NCBI GenBank assembly: GCA_012845835.1
Contig: JABAKD010000014.1
Location: 8,085,074 to 8,149,073, forward strand
Origin: Undaria pinnatifida
Taxonomy: Eukaryota; Sar; Phaeophyceae; Laminariales; Alariaceae
Length of the DNA: 64,000 nt
Reading direction: 5' to 3'
Below the pieces are notes generated by a model. That model worked only from the letters and a program-made list of their open reading frames with translations, searched no databases and was not told the DNA's origin. Each line of letters begins with the position of its first letter. Position 1 is the stretch's first letter. A program made the position numbers and the translations under genes. Positions 10,230 to 21,605 of the stretch are shown piece after piece.

Positions 10230-11440
10230 TCCAAATATCTGCAGTTACAGGCGAATATAAACGCGCCATAGCATCGGCGGCACCAGCGCAAAGTACACAG
10301 CAAGCAGAGAGGGAGTAAGCAGGTAGTCTATACTGAATATCTGCCGTTCAAGACAAAAACAAACGCACCCGCAACAGCGGCGCCACCAGTGTAAATGCAA
10401 ACCCGCAACATCAGGAAGGGGATTCATGAATCCAAACGTACGCCGCCCCAGACAAGAAAAAAATAGCAGCGGCAGAGGCGGCAGCAGGACAAACGGGCAA
10501 CCCCTATGTTTATTAAATTTCTGCCGTAATGGACAAAACCAAACGCATCATAGCGGCGGCAGCGTCGGCGCAAAAACTAAAAAAAGTCGGGCAGGGGTTT
10601 GTTAATCCCAAAACGTATGCCGCCTCAAACAAAAACGAACATAGCAGCGGCAGTGGCGGCACCTGGGCAAACGTGCAACAGCCAGGAAGGAGGCTTAGGG
10701 ATCGAAAAGTGTGCCGTACTAGACGAAAACAAGCCGACCACAGCAGGGGCATCACCGGCACCAACGCAACCGCACAGCACCCACGAAAGGGATACAGTCA
10801 TCCACATATCTGCCGCAACAGACGGCGATAAACACATCATTACAACGGCGTGACAAAATTGGGTGCTTCGAGCCCAAAACTAGACATGGTGTTGGTTGGA
10901 AGTTCAGCCCGTTGAGCTACTTCAGCCACAGTGACTGCACTAGCTCAACAGGTAGAGTTTCAAACCAACACCAACCGCACAACAACTAGGAAGTGGAGTT
11001 CTTAATCCAAACGTCTGCCGCTTCAGGATACAGCTGTAGGGGCCCCCTGATAAGGCGGTCTGAGCAAGGCGATACCCCGATATAAGGCGGTCAAAATGGC
11101 TTCGCACTACTGGGGAATAACACTCACAACACGGCATGGATAAGGCGGGTTCCCCCTACAAGGCGGTCTTATTGCTCTGCCACACCACCGCCTTACTGGG
11201 AGACCCTACTGTATACCCTAATAAGCACCGTGGCAGCGTCATCACCGGTTCCAGCACAAAACACAAGAACGCACAGCAATCAGGGGAGAGGTTGAGCCTT
11301 CAAAACTTCTGCCGTCCCCGACGAAAGCAACAAACGCACCATAGCAGCGGCGATGCCGGCACCGTCGCAAACGCAACACAAGTAAGGAGGGGGTATACTT
11401 TTTGGGACTTGAGAGCGAAAAGGTGTGGGGAAAAGTGATG
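10230..11440. repeat. Degenerate minisatellite, about 97 bp unit, roughly ten copies
   Basis: Each unit carries CTGCCG, then GACAAAAACAAACGCA-like sequence, ATAGCAGCGGC, GGCACC and CAGGAAGGGG-like sequence. Units begin near 10240, 10341, 10440, 10523, 10618, 10711, 10812, 11010 and 11310. Copies are 75-95% similar by eye. The unit length is not a multiple of three, so the open frames through it are unlikely to be coding. Two tRNA-like sequences interrupt it at 10853-10990. Confidence 0.6.
10853..10926 (-). tRNA. tRNA-like sequence (SINE head or pseudogene)
   Basis: The minus strand reads GCTGAAG, then TAGCTCAACGGG (A box), then a T-arm-like hairpin, TTGGG-CTCGAAGCA-CCCAA. D-stem pairing is 3 of 4. 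The anticodon stem does not pair well. A partial tRNA-like 5' half (TAGCTCAACAGGTAGAG at 10941-10957) follows on the opposite strand, so the two are head to head. GTGAC occurs on both sides, a possible target duplication. Confidence 0.4.
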
Positions 11441-12048
11441 GTTCCAGCGTCGACCACACGAAGCGGCCCAGGCTGCCGAGGTAAGAGACGCGTCCGAAGC
11501 GTAACGCGTGGTGACGCACGAAACACACGCTGCATGGCGGTAACGTGTGCTGACACGCGATCTTACCGGACGGTTGACTCGGCAGAAATTCTATTTTGTT
11601 TTAGTTGATAAACGTGGGTCCCAGAAGGGGTAACGCGCAGGTTGCCGCCGCTGCTTGCTATCGCGCTGCAAATATCTTTTTCGTCCGCAACGGCAGACTT
11701 TTAGGCTCATCATTCCTTTCATGGTTGTTGTGCTTTTACGCCGCCGCCGCCGCCGCTGCTGCTGCTGCTGCTGTACCGTGATTGTTTGCGTTCGAAACGG
11801 CAGACTTTTTGGTTTTTGCGCACCCCTTTGGGACTTGAGATCGAAACTGGTTCGAAACAAATGACGATTGCAGCATCGGCCACACGCAGTAGCCCGGGCT
11901 ATTGGGGCATCGGATGTGCCCGACGCGCAACGAGCAGCAAGATGATACTTTTACTGCTGTAGCATAATTCTCCTAGACGGTTGATAGCAGCGTACTTCAG
12001 ACCGCCTTTCCTGATTCCTAAAGAGCTAGACGTATCCAGACATTATAC
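11441..12048. repeat. Diverged tandem segment with CGC/CTG microsatellite
   Basis: TTTGGGACTTGAGA occurs at about 11400 and 11829, each followed by a tract ending near a CACACG(A/C)AG motif, indicating a roughly 430 bp repeat. A pure GCC/GCT tract lies at 11740-11772. No gene is supported. Confidence 0.4.
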
Positions 12049-13528
12049 CTGCTTTGACCCCAGCTCTCGGTGTCGGGAGTGGTGGCTTTTCTATCCTGAT
12101 GTTGCGGTTCCTCTTCGTTCTCCTCTTCGTCGCAAAAATCGACCAACATCAGATCGTCCTCTCCCCCCCCCCCCACTTCCTCCTCCTCCTCCACCTTCTC
12201 CTCTTCCTCCCCGTTGCTAGCAGCGCCCTTTCCAGCCGCGAGGGCGGGTGAAGCCTCCTGCCTCAGAGGACCCCCCCCCCCCCGATCACTTCCCTTCTCG
12301 CTAATTGGCACTCCCCTTCCTGGGTCCGCCGGGGCTGCGGAATGCCCACCGCGATCCCGTCGTTGCTGCCGCCCTCTGGCCTCCCGCTCTTCTTCAATCT
12401 GCTCGTATGTTAGCCGCGTTGTGTCCAGCTCCACGGGGGTAGAAGCTCTCTCCTGGATTCGAGGGGCAGCATGAAGGGGGGGGGCGGGATATGTGCGTGA
12501 AGTCTTATCGTGCGTGGCCGTACTCTTAAGATTATAGCAGGGTGGCGGGGGGCGGGGGCGGCAGTGTAGGGTAGCTTTCGTCAGGCCACAGGGGGATAAA
12601 CTCGTTCTTGGGCTCGAACAGTGCCATCGGGAGCGGGGGGGGAAGGGGTAGGTAAGATACCGTGGCTCTCGCTAGGCGAAGGGGGTTGAAGCTCCTTCCT
12701 AGACTTGAACAGCGACGTCTGGGGGGGGGGGGGGGAGGGGGCGTACTCGTTTGTTTCTTGCCTTAATCATTTGACCATTGATCACCGATCACGGGGGGGA
12801 AAATCCGTCCTAGGGCTCGAACAGTGACATCAAGGTCGGGGGGGGTACTCAGTTTGTGCATGGCCTTAGTTGTATGACCATAGACCCTTGCATCCCTACT
12901 ATGCCGGGACGGAGCACGTCGGGTTTTTACCAGCCAGGATTGACATTGCTTGCACCAAGCGCGAAGCGCCGTGAGGTGTTCGGCGAGTCGTATGAAGGGT
13001 GAACTGCATCCTGCCAAGAACCGTTCGTAAGGCGGACTTTCGGCACCTTGTGCCCCTACTTTCTTGCTTGTGGATGACAGCGCCAATGAGTTACTTTGTT
13101 TTCTGGTGTGATCACTCCAGAGACAGCAATGGGTATTACTATGTAACTGCCTCGTGGGTGCCTTACCATATTCACACTATTACTACGTGATGCGATAATC
13201 CCCTTTGTGCGGGGTTAGCGCTCTTCGCTCTGCACAATATGATCTACTCCATAACAAAAATGGTGACCGCCAAAAACAAAACACAAAGGGTACCCTGGTT
13301 GTCTAGCTCACGAAGTGATTGTCATGTCTTACAGCGTCGTTGCCAACCAACGCCAACCCCAATATACATATAATATTTAACAGCGTCGGTGCCAACCGAG
13401 GCCAGCAAATATAAGTACCAGTATATTTCAGGGGGGGGGTCTACTCATTAGTTTCTTACCCTAGTGTTTGACAATTGACCAGCGATCACGGGGGGGGGGG
13501 AACCGTTCTTGGGTTCGAACGGTGATAT

Positions 13529-13566
<38 letters not shown>

Positions 13567-16078
13567 CGTACTTATTTCTTTCTTGCCTTAGCCAATAGGC
13601 CATTGACCACCCATCCCCTTCGAGATGGACCACCGTTCCTACTCACAATAGAGACACCTCCAACACATGCGCGCTTAGTACATGTCTTCCATATTACATA
13701 AAAAAGCGTTTTGCCTACCTGATCTTCTTCCTCTTTGGCCGTACGTGAAACGGGGGTCAGATAGGCTTACCCTTGACAGGATTTCGCACTGGTGGACATC
13801 TTTTCAACCGTCATGAACTTGTGTGAGTTGGTGGAAGGGCACAGTAGGTAAAAAGTAAATATTCAATGATTTTCGGTCGGACGGCATGGTCCCCGGCTTC
13901 ACATCTCCGACAAGGTCTACACAACTCTCTCTCAAGGTCTATACAACTCCCTCTCCTGTTCGTCATTTTGCCTACCTCGGATTTGGCCTCGGCCTTGACG
14001 TATTTCGCCGGTTCTGCGGCGGCAGTGTCCTTTTCTGCGGGGACCAGCCCTTCTCGACTGCGGACGGTGACCCCGTCGGCCGCGGCCCGTGCTCCCGGAA
14101 ATCCGCTATGGACGAGTTGTTGTTCGAGGAGAGCTTCCTGGTCAATGCTCTCACGGTCGGAAGAAACCCTATTCGGCTTCAGCTGGGGTAACGGTTCTGC
14201 ACTCAGTTTCGGAAGTCGGACCTGCTGTGGGCAGTTTATATTTTCGCCACCGGGTCACGACGCACAAAGACACGTGGAGAGTGGGATTAGTAGCGATTTT
14301 AGACGTTTTACGACCGAAAAAAAAAAATGCTCAACGACAAGCAGAGAGCTTGCTTGTCGTTGAAGCGACGTTCGGAAAATTACTGCTCAAAAACAAAACG
14401 CCCAGCGACGTGTGGAGAACGGGCTTAGTGGTGATCGATTTTATGCCGGTGACTTTTCAACACCGAAAACGTAATGCGCCTCGACATGCGGAGAGTTAGC
14501 TTGTTAGCGAGTGGAGCTCCCAACACGAATTGCGGCCTGTGTTTCGCTGTGTGAAGTTGCTTGTGGATGCCGTTCGACCTCTTGGGTCTACAATCACCCC
14601 ACCATAAGATCTCGTGTTCTTAACCCTGAAAAAAACCCCCGCAAAAATCGCTGACCTTCAAAATTCGATCGAACTACGGTGTCTTCGCGAGGAAGTGAGC
14701 CACCCACAGCACTAAACTTACACTCCTGCACTCAGCAAAGAGTCCGAGGCCAGCATCGCTGTAACACCCGGCTCGGTAGGAAGACCCGGGCTCAGATCAT
14801 CGCCAGAAGAGCACAGAAAACAGAGGGACTTCAGAGAGGAAAAAAGGTGGAAAATACCAGTGTTTTTCACGGGTCATGACGCAGCCCGCGGGTCGGGTGA
14901 GGACGTTTAAAAAAATATCGCGGGTCGAGTCAGCAGGTGCTCGAAATGTCACGGGCCGGGTCGGGTCGGGTCGGGTCGGGTTGGGTCAAGAAGTTTTCAA
15001 GTATGACACGTCGGGCCGGGTCACCCTGACTCGATCCGACCCGACCCGACTCGTGAAAAGCCCTTGGAAAAACAGACGACTGCCGACGACAGGAACCAGC
15101 CTAAGTCGCTTGGGCAGGGGGCATGTGCCTGAAGAGCAATGTGTGTGGCTAAGCAAAACGCGCGGGCGGCGTGGTGATACCACAAATCGCACTGCTACAC
15201 GCTCTTTCTGGACGCTAGGTTATACTGCAATCGCAGGTTGGTTTCTTTTTCGTTATCGGTGGGTCTCAAAAGGGATATCATCTTTGTCCCACCGACAAAA
15301 TCATCCCACTCGAATGCTAAGTCTGGTTTAGTTGATCGACGGACCCCCGCTGCTTCTTTCTTACGTACGTATCATATCAGTAAGCACTCCAAACGAATCG
15401 TTGTTAACTTCGGCGTCCTCTAGATCTCACCTGCGGTTCTGCTGTCGCCAACGCCAGTCCGCCTGGCTCCTTGGCCGATCGTCTAGCTTTCTCTCCCCTC
15501 TCGCCTTTCCCTGCAAGGCACCCTTGCTCGGCATCCCTCCGCAACCCATCCGAACCCGCTCCCGGCAGCTGAACACCGTTACCTTCAACGACGCCACCCC
15601 CCCCACCCCCTCCCGGCCACTGATCACCGTTCCTGTCGGTGCCACACCCCCTCCCCCCGACTGGCCCACCGCCTCCTTCGCTCTCTGACGGTCCGCCACC
15701 CCCCACAAGCCCACCGCCTCCTTCGCTCTCCAACGACCCCCCACCCCCCACAAGCCCACCGCGTCCTTCGCTCTCCAACGACCCCCCTCCCCCGGCCAGA
15801 CCACCACCCCCCCCGCGTTCTAGTGGGGGTGGCGTCGGTTTCTCAGGTTCGAGTATCGGCTTCGTGCTAGCGGGTTTGGCAGGTTTCGAAGGGAAATCAT
15901 CGTCGCCAAGGGAGGAGAGGGGCGGCGTATCCGGCAAAATGTGGTGCTCAGATAGGGGGGCCTTTTTTTCCTTGGCAGCGGCGGCCTGCACGGGGGTCGT
16001 CGGAGCAGGGTGGACTGCCGGGGGCCCGGTGTCTTGGGTTTCTTCCAACTGGCCCGAAGTGTTGGGGTGTCGGCGCAA
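12049..16078 (-). CDS. Hypothetical protein gene, at least three exons
   Basis: Three minus-strand blocks look like exons with compatible phases: about 16078-15431 (donor CAG|GTGAGA), 14224-13976 (donor GAG|GTAGGC) and 12452-12049 (acceptor AATCCAG, donor AG|GTATAA). The first starts after an AG at about 16078 and ends in phase 0. The second is 249 nt in phase 0. The third is 404 nt and leaves two bases, so at least one exon is missing downstream, and the start exon is not identified. The protein is low-complexity: Pro/Lys-rich, then about four ~16-residue Gly-rich repeats (GGGGSLESEGGGGLVG), then Glu/Ala-rich, then an acidic Glu tract with LMLVDFCDEEENEEE. No domain is recognised. The acidic, Gly-rich, probably disordered make-up suggests a nuclear or scaffold role, which is inference. 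Confidence 0.5.
12590..13640. repeat. About 100 bp G-rich tandem repeat inside an intron
   Basis: Units share TTTCTTGCCTTA, CATTGACCA or a variant, GATCACGGGGGG and CGTTCTTGGG(C/T)TCGAAC, each closed by a long G run. Copies lie near 12590-12650, 12660-12740, 12745-12850, 13430-13535 and 13560-13640. The G run at 13530-13566 is 37 bases. All lie in the putative intron 13975-12453 of the minus-strand gene. Confidence 0.6.
14265..14505. repeat. Tandem duplication, about 135 bp
   Basis: ACGTGGAGAGTGGGATTAGT and ACGTGTGGAGAACGGGCTTA, each followed by a GATTTTA stretch and a CGACA(A/T)GC(A/G)GAGAG motif, mark two diverged copies. The segment lies in the putative intron upstream (minus sense) of the 14224-13976 exon. 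Confidence 0.5.
14876..15056. repeat. GGGTC pentamer array with an inverted partner
   Basis: GGGTC/GGGCC repeats run from about 14888 and are densest at 14955-14990. About 45 bp later comes GACCCGACCCGAC (15036-15050), their reverse complement. The tract can fold into a long GC hairpin. It lies in the intron between 15431 and 14224 of the minus-strand gene. Confidence 0.7.
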
Positions 16079-16132
16079 AAGGCAGGAGAGGTTCAGGTGA
16101 TTGCAGGGCCGTGAGTTGACTATCAACCATGT

Positions 16133-17019
16133 CTAGTCATTTCTTGGGCGGCGGGGAAAATTAAAAGGCAGTGACTTACTCTATGCAGGTAAACATCACC
16201 CGTTCAGCCATAAAACAAGGAAAAAAAAAGTAAATGAACCGATGACTAAACGATAAATATTCCATGAAAAAGAAACACGCACATTCCGAAAAGCAAGTGC
16301 GGGAAGACAGTCAGAACCAGTAAAGGGGCTTTGGGGCGCTGGGGCAGCGATCTAGACATATTCCCCTCCTCCTTCATAACCACATATCAGAAGCGTAAGC
16401 GCGCAGAAGTACAAGCACTATCGATGCCGCGCCCGTGTCGCACAGCTAGCTTATTGCGTTGCTTGTTGTAGCTCGGGCACAAGAAAAAAGAATCCCCCAA
16501 CTAGGCAGTGGGTGGTTTTGTGGGCGCTTTTTGCATTGAGGACACCTTTTTCTCTCCGCAGTCCCAAGAGGAACACGGAGAACAAAAACACAAAATGTGA
16601 TAGTGAGAGCGACACTAGACGAAGGGAAGGTTGGTAGCTGAAGCCACCCTTCGATGTTAACCCGTTTCCAACTCCCAAACAAAGATCCTATCTTAACTCC
16701 AAGTGTTTCGTCCCCATGTCGAGACTGCGGTGCTAAACATGCTAAAACGGTCAACCTGTTGGGGGTCCGCGTGTCGCGACCAACAGACTGCGGTCGTTGC
16801 GATATATGAAAGCGTCTACGAGTATGTAGCGTGAGCGCGCAGCAGCACGAGCAGGATTGTGATGCCCGGCCCGCGCCCGTCCCGTACGAATCTTTGCATT
16901 GTTGGCGTCGTCGTTCAGACACCAATTATTTTGTCGTATCGCTGGCCAGCAGTTTATGGCCGATGCCGAAATCGTCAATTTTCGTCGCCGAAAAGTTTCC
17001 TTTGAAGCCTCAAAGGGGT
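16133..17019. other. No supported gene
   Basis: A minus-strand frame at 16446-16925 is long but lacks domain or splice support. Phrases near 16620-16690 resemble the diverged family C sequence seen further right. An upstream exon of the minus-strand gene may lie here but I could not identify it. Confidence 0.3.
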
Positions 17020-18070
17020 TAATGGGCTTTTCAGCAGGCGTTCTTGCGGCGTTGATGACACGTGCAAAGGTAGAGGTGTCCCGAATTTATTTCTTGAGGC
17101 CCCTCACTCGAGGACCTCTACTCTAAATATGTCAGCCCAAAGCCGATCTTAACCCCATTAGACCCCCAAAATCCCTCCCGATACTAACTTCAAGTAAACC
17201 TGTCCCCCCAAAAGAGTTTCCAGTTGAAAAGCCGATATTAAGAAAAAAGTAAAAAAGTGCATCCCAACGAACAAATAAATCCCATGACATAGGTGCATAC
17301 CAAAAAAAAAGACACATCGGCAAAACAAGAACGACGTTTCGACGGGTTTCGGGAGGAAGGAGCTCCTTCATCCAGGATTTTTTTTCTTTTTTTGCCAAAA
17401 CCTGCTACCCTCTACGGCGTGGTGCGCGGTCTCAATAAAATCTAGCAGGGGTCTCTACCGCTGCGATTTTGTACCAAGGTAGTCCCTTCATCGCGGTTGA
17501 TGAGAATGGTCCATTTTCAGTGACATGAGATGCTGGGGACACCGACGCATGCTACGACAGGGGCGCATCAATTTTTTCTGAGGCTTTTTCACTTCTGAGG
17601 AGTTGCATACCGCACCCGAAAACCGACTTTGGGATGGCAAAAAAGCGCATCCCGGTGAACACTCCCACGGCCTATTAATAGGTATATCACCAATAAAATG
17701 TTCTCAAAAAAACAAATGGTATTTCTGGTTCAGTTGTCCCCCTTCTGTTGAGAACGCCCTCCCCTTGAGTCACTTTATATTTCTTGGCGAATAAGTTATA
17801 TCCCTACCGACACATGCTGCGGCAGGGATGCACCCGGTTCTTATTTTTTTTCCTCTCTGAAGCTGCCCACCTGAGGAAACTCTACACCTCGCCCCAAAAC
17901 GGATTTAGAAACATGCGAACATGCACCCCAATGAGCAGTCCCATAGCCTGGGTACATATGCATTTTGCAACCATGCTGAAAAACAAAAAATGACCTAAAT
18001 ATTTCGGACGATTTTTGGTTAAGGAGCCCCGCCATTCAAAAACCATTATGGCCAAAAAGCGCCACTCCCA
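17020..18070. repeat. Dispersed repeat family C, several degenerate copies
   Basis: Family C carries, in order, a CTGAGG(A/C) motif, a CTCTACACCTCGCCC-like motif, AA(A/C)CGG, a CCC(A/G)ATGA stretch, ACGA(T/A)T(T/C)T(G/T)G and (T)AAGGAGCCCCG. Copies or parts lie at about 17020-17130, 17590-17720, 17820-18070, 33320-33440, 40745-41000, 55470-55760, 58155-58240 and 58540-58650. Proteins read through it have no domain. Type unknown. Confidence 0.5.
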
Positions 18071-18239
18071 TCGTCGCATGCGTCTAACCCTATCGGAGGT
18101 CGTGTGATCAGCGCCGACCCTTGATGATGGTGATCGGTAATCCTGGTGAAAGGACATCAGACGAGGATGCGCTTATAACTCCATCGGCACCGACCCCTTG
18201 ATGATGGTGACCCGTGATCCTGGTGAAACGACATCAGAC

Positions 18240-19900
18240 GAGGATGCTCTTTTAACTCCATCAGTGGAACATTCGCCGTCCCCTTCGATCTGTGTCACGG
18301 GTTTCGTTTTCACGCAACATTGTTTTAATCAAGAGGATCGCTTGCGCCCTCCCATCAATCAGATGAAAGGACGGAGATATACACACGCTTGATTCAGAAC
18401 ATGAATGCATGGAACGAAGTCCGCCAATCCATCCAAGGGGAGGTTACCCTTCCACAAATGAACAATGAAGCAGGAACACCTTCGTCTGCGGTCGCTGTGC
18501 CAGCATCACCATCATTTAGGGTGTTTCGCCGACATCAGATGGTGAGAACCCTGCACCGTCACCCTGAGACAGACGCTGTCAAGGCAAACGCCTAGACAGT
18601 AGGCCTTGGCAGCCAAACCCTGGGGACGAATAAAGTGCCCGTGTTTGGGAAACGCTTTATCATATTTCTAAAAACCTACAATAAGGGGTTTCCATACACA
18701 TAACAATTGAGGATTTTTCTCCCAGGGGGATAGAGAACAATCCGTCAATTAATAGGTTGATGGTAACGCCTTGACAGACAGGGTCGACGACCTCACCGCT
18801 TGACGCTTGCCCGTCTCCTGACATCGTTGGCTTCGACCTTTGATGTGGTGATCCTGGGGAAACGACCCCAGATGAGCGTGGTGTTTTGCTACATCGATGG
18901 AACATTCAACCCCCCTTTAATGGTGTCGCGGGTTTCGTGTTCACGCACCATGTTCCGAATTAAGCGCATCGCTGCGCCCTTCCACCAATCAGGTGAACGG
19001 ACACGTACATGCGCTTGAATTAGAACATGATGCATGAAAACGAAGTCCGCAACACCATCTAGGAAGGGGGTGGCTTTTCAATCGGTAGGGCAAGAGCACC
19101 TTCATCTGGGGTCGCTGTACCAGAATCACTATCATCAATTGAAGTCAAAGCAGGACTCTCACCATCTGGTGTCGCGGAAACAGGAGCATTCTCATCGACG
19201 TAATGAAGCGTGCCACAAAAGTTCAGCGGTATGGATCCTTCCCGATTTGATGGTGATGGTGATCCTGGTGAAACGACCCCAGATGAGGGTGTTCTTTTGC
19301 TCCATCGATGGAACTTGGAACATTCGCCCCCCCCCCCCTTCAATCGTGTCGCGGATTTCGTGCTCACGCAACATATTCTGAACCAAGCGCATCGCTGCGT
19401 CCTTCCATCAATCATATGAAAGGGCGGATACGTGCGCTTGAATTAGAACATGATGCATGATCACGAAGTCCGCAACGCCATCTAGGGGGGGTGACTCTTC
19501 AATCGATGGAGCAAGAGCGCCTTCGTTTGGGGTCGCTGTACCAGGATCGCCACCATCAACGGTCAAAGCAGTACCTTCACCACCTTGTGTGTTGAAACAG
19601 GAGCATTATTATAAACGTGACGAAGGGTGCCATAAAAGCACAGCGGCAGGGACCCTGTCTGATTTCATGTTGATGGTGACATTGTACAACGGCCCCAGAG
19701 GAGGATTGCTTCCTTGTTCCATCGGTGGGAGATCCGCCCCCCTCTTTATTTGTGTTGCGGGTTTCGTTTTCACGCATCATGCTCTGAATCAAACGCTTCA
19801 CTGCGTCCTTCCACCAACCAGATGAAAGGACGCAGAGATGCGGTTCATTCGAAACACGGTACATGAAAACGAACTCCACAACACGGGACGATGGGTCTTT
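18240..19900 (-). repeat. Four-copy tandem repeat with conserved coding-like peptide
   Basis: Four diverged units (periods about 629, 424 and 406 bp) carry GGGTTTCGTTTTCACGCA-like sequence at about 18297, 18926, 19350 and 19756. Read on the minus strand, each gives a related peptide: RLI(R/Q)NM(V/L)REHETRDT in the middle copies, TMLRENETRDT in the first and SMMRENETRNT in the last, usually after a WWKDAA-like stretch and before a Gly-rich one. Conservation of the amino-acid pattern across diverged DNA suggests descent from a coding repeat. No intact ORF spans the units, so they are now probably pseudogenic. Function unknown. Confidence 0.45.
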
Positions 19901-20054
19901 ATTTGATGGAGCAAGATCACCTCCATTTGGGGTCGTTGTACCAGGGTTTACCAGCGGCAAGGGTCGAGGCAGGATCCTCACCATACCACGTCGTTGAAAT
20001 GGGAGCATCCTCATCAACATGCTGTTGGGGTTACGTAGTTCAGCGGCAGGCAGC

Positions 20055-20802
20055 ATGGTGACTCGCGCCTTCACTCGGTCCGCGGCTCGAGGCAACCCCA
20101 ACTCCGAGGACGATGACGCCCGCACCAATGAACACCACCTACAGGAGGCCGGAGAAAGTCTTGCACAAGCAATCAACGACGCCATGACCGCGGGGTTTGG
20201 CGCAATGGTCTAAGCTGTAGTATGTATCATCAGGTAGTGGTACTACAGCTGTACGTTTACAGGCGATTATTCTATTAATACACAGCAGCTGCCTCAGTAC
20301 AGCTATTAATAGTGGTGTACGCTATAATAGTACCAGGTACAAATGGTTTTGATCGTTTGGTCTTATTGCCAGAGGCACGACGACAAGCTAACTTGCTCTC
20401 TTACCATAGTAGATCGCGACTGAGACATGCTAGAACAGTTAATTTCCTCGACAAGGCAAGTACACAACTAGACCATTGCATCACGACCACACGAACACAG
20501 ACTTCCCATGCCATACCTTTTCGGCAGCAATGCGCCGGTTCACAGAAGATCCGCATCCCATCCTCTCCCGCCCAGGGTTCGGCTTAGTTGATAGCCCCGG
20601 CTATCGTGCCGACGAAACGCTCAAACCAGTGGGTCTTGCCTCCGTAGTGCTCCCACAGGTCGCAAGGCAGGAGCATCCCCGCATGGGTAGACCTTTAAAG
20701 CGTTCGGCAGATCTGACGACTACGTTTCGCCGAGTGTCTTCGAGAGGCTGCGAGTCCTCCGTTCTGCTCAAAACACGCTTGACAATCGTCGCCGGACGTT
20801 GA
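20055..20802 (+). CDS. Small ORF split by a 318 bp insertion or intron
   Basis: From ATG 20055 a frame reads hydrophilic, GC-ending-codon sequence (SEDDDARTNEHHL, SLAQAINDAMTAGFGAM) and hits TAA at 20211. The hexamer GCAATG at 20202-20207 recurs at 20526-20531, after which the same reading continues (MRRFTEDPHPILSRPGFG) to a TGA at 20800-20802. Removing 20208-20525 plus one hexamer restores a single frame of about 140 codons. This fits insertion with a 6 bp target duplication. An alternative is a GT..AG intron (20208 GT, AG near 20526), which would join a different frame. No domain is recognised; a retroelement Gag fragment is possible. Confidence 0.4.
20208..20525. mobile_element. Putative 318 bp insertion flanked by GCAATG
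   Basis: The segment is flanked by the direct hexamer GCAATG, and its removal restores a reading frame. It lacks obvious terminal inverted repeats, poly-A or coding capacity and is AT-richer than its flanks. Confidence 0.35.
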
Positions 20803-20941
20803 TGATCTGAGTGACTTCTTCTCTGTCCCCAGTGACTGCAACGACTTTAGTTTCTGGATTCTGTTATAGAATTCCCAAAAAATCCCCAATTCCCCTGTTT
20901 TCAAGACTATTATAAAAACAACCTTTTATTAACTCCGCAGG

Positions 20942-21253
20942 TCAGTCACGCGCGCTAATTCCATATTTTTTAGCCACCACCCACCCTATTAAAACACGTC
21001 CAGGCAAGTAGCTTCTCCGTCGCCAAGGACCAAGGACCAAGGAATCATCAATTCCGTACTCGTACTGCGTGTGACTGATTAAATTCAGGTTTTCGTGGGT
21101 CAAATCGTCTTTTTTCGTGCTGGTTCTGGCCGCTAGCGAATTCAAAGATTCAACCAACAAAGTGTTGGGACCGTTTCGCCGCCGGGATGGATGAACCGTA
21201 ACAAACCGGCCTTCTGAATCTGCACAACTCCTATTCACGTATTTCCGCCGCAT
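20942..21253 (-). CDS. Unassigned open frame
   Basis: A 103-codon minus-strand frame ends with TGA at 20942 and has non-repetitive, mixed composition (NTLLVESLNSLAART, GIDDSLVLGPWRRR). No domain or splice support is visible. It could be an exon or chance. Confidence 0.25.
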   Translation of the reverse strand: MRRKYVNRSCADSEGRFVTVHPSRRRNGPNTLLVESLNSLAARTSTKKDDLTHENLNLISHTQYEYGIDDSLVLGPWRRRSYLPGRVLIGWVVAKKYGISARD

Positions 21254-21469
21254 CAGGCACCAACAGCACCAACAGCACAGAAGGCAAGTGGTCCAATGCG
21301 ACTAGGGGCTGCCGTGTGTGCTCTCTGGCTGATACTAGAGCAATACAACTCTGGTGCCTCTTTTGCTGGACCTTTGTGCGGGTTTTCTGATACTGGAATC
21401 GGCAGCAGCTCGGGTGGAGTGGTGTCTTCACGCAGATTTTCTTCCGGCATAATATTCGCCGGCAACACC

Positions 21470-21605
21470 ATAAGCAGCAGCAGCACCAGTAGGAACAGCA
21501 GCAGCAGAGGTAGCAGCAGCAGCAGCAGCAGAGGTAGCAGCAACAGCAGCAGCGACAACAACAGCAGCAGCAACAACAACAGCAACAACGGCACTACCAC
21601 CATGA
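21470..21605. repeat. CAG/CAA microsatellite
   Basis: Imperfect AGCAGC and AACAAC triplets run from about 21470 to 21605. Both strands stay open through it (poly-Ser/Asn on plus, poly-Leu/Ala/Val on minus), so coding status cannot be judged. Confidence 0.7.

Noticed and set aside
13886-14363. Plus-strand frames over 13.9-14.4 kb
   Set aside because: Antisense to an exon with good donor and phase on the minus strand; codon pattern favours minus.
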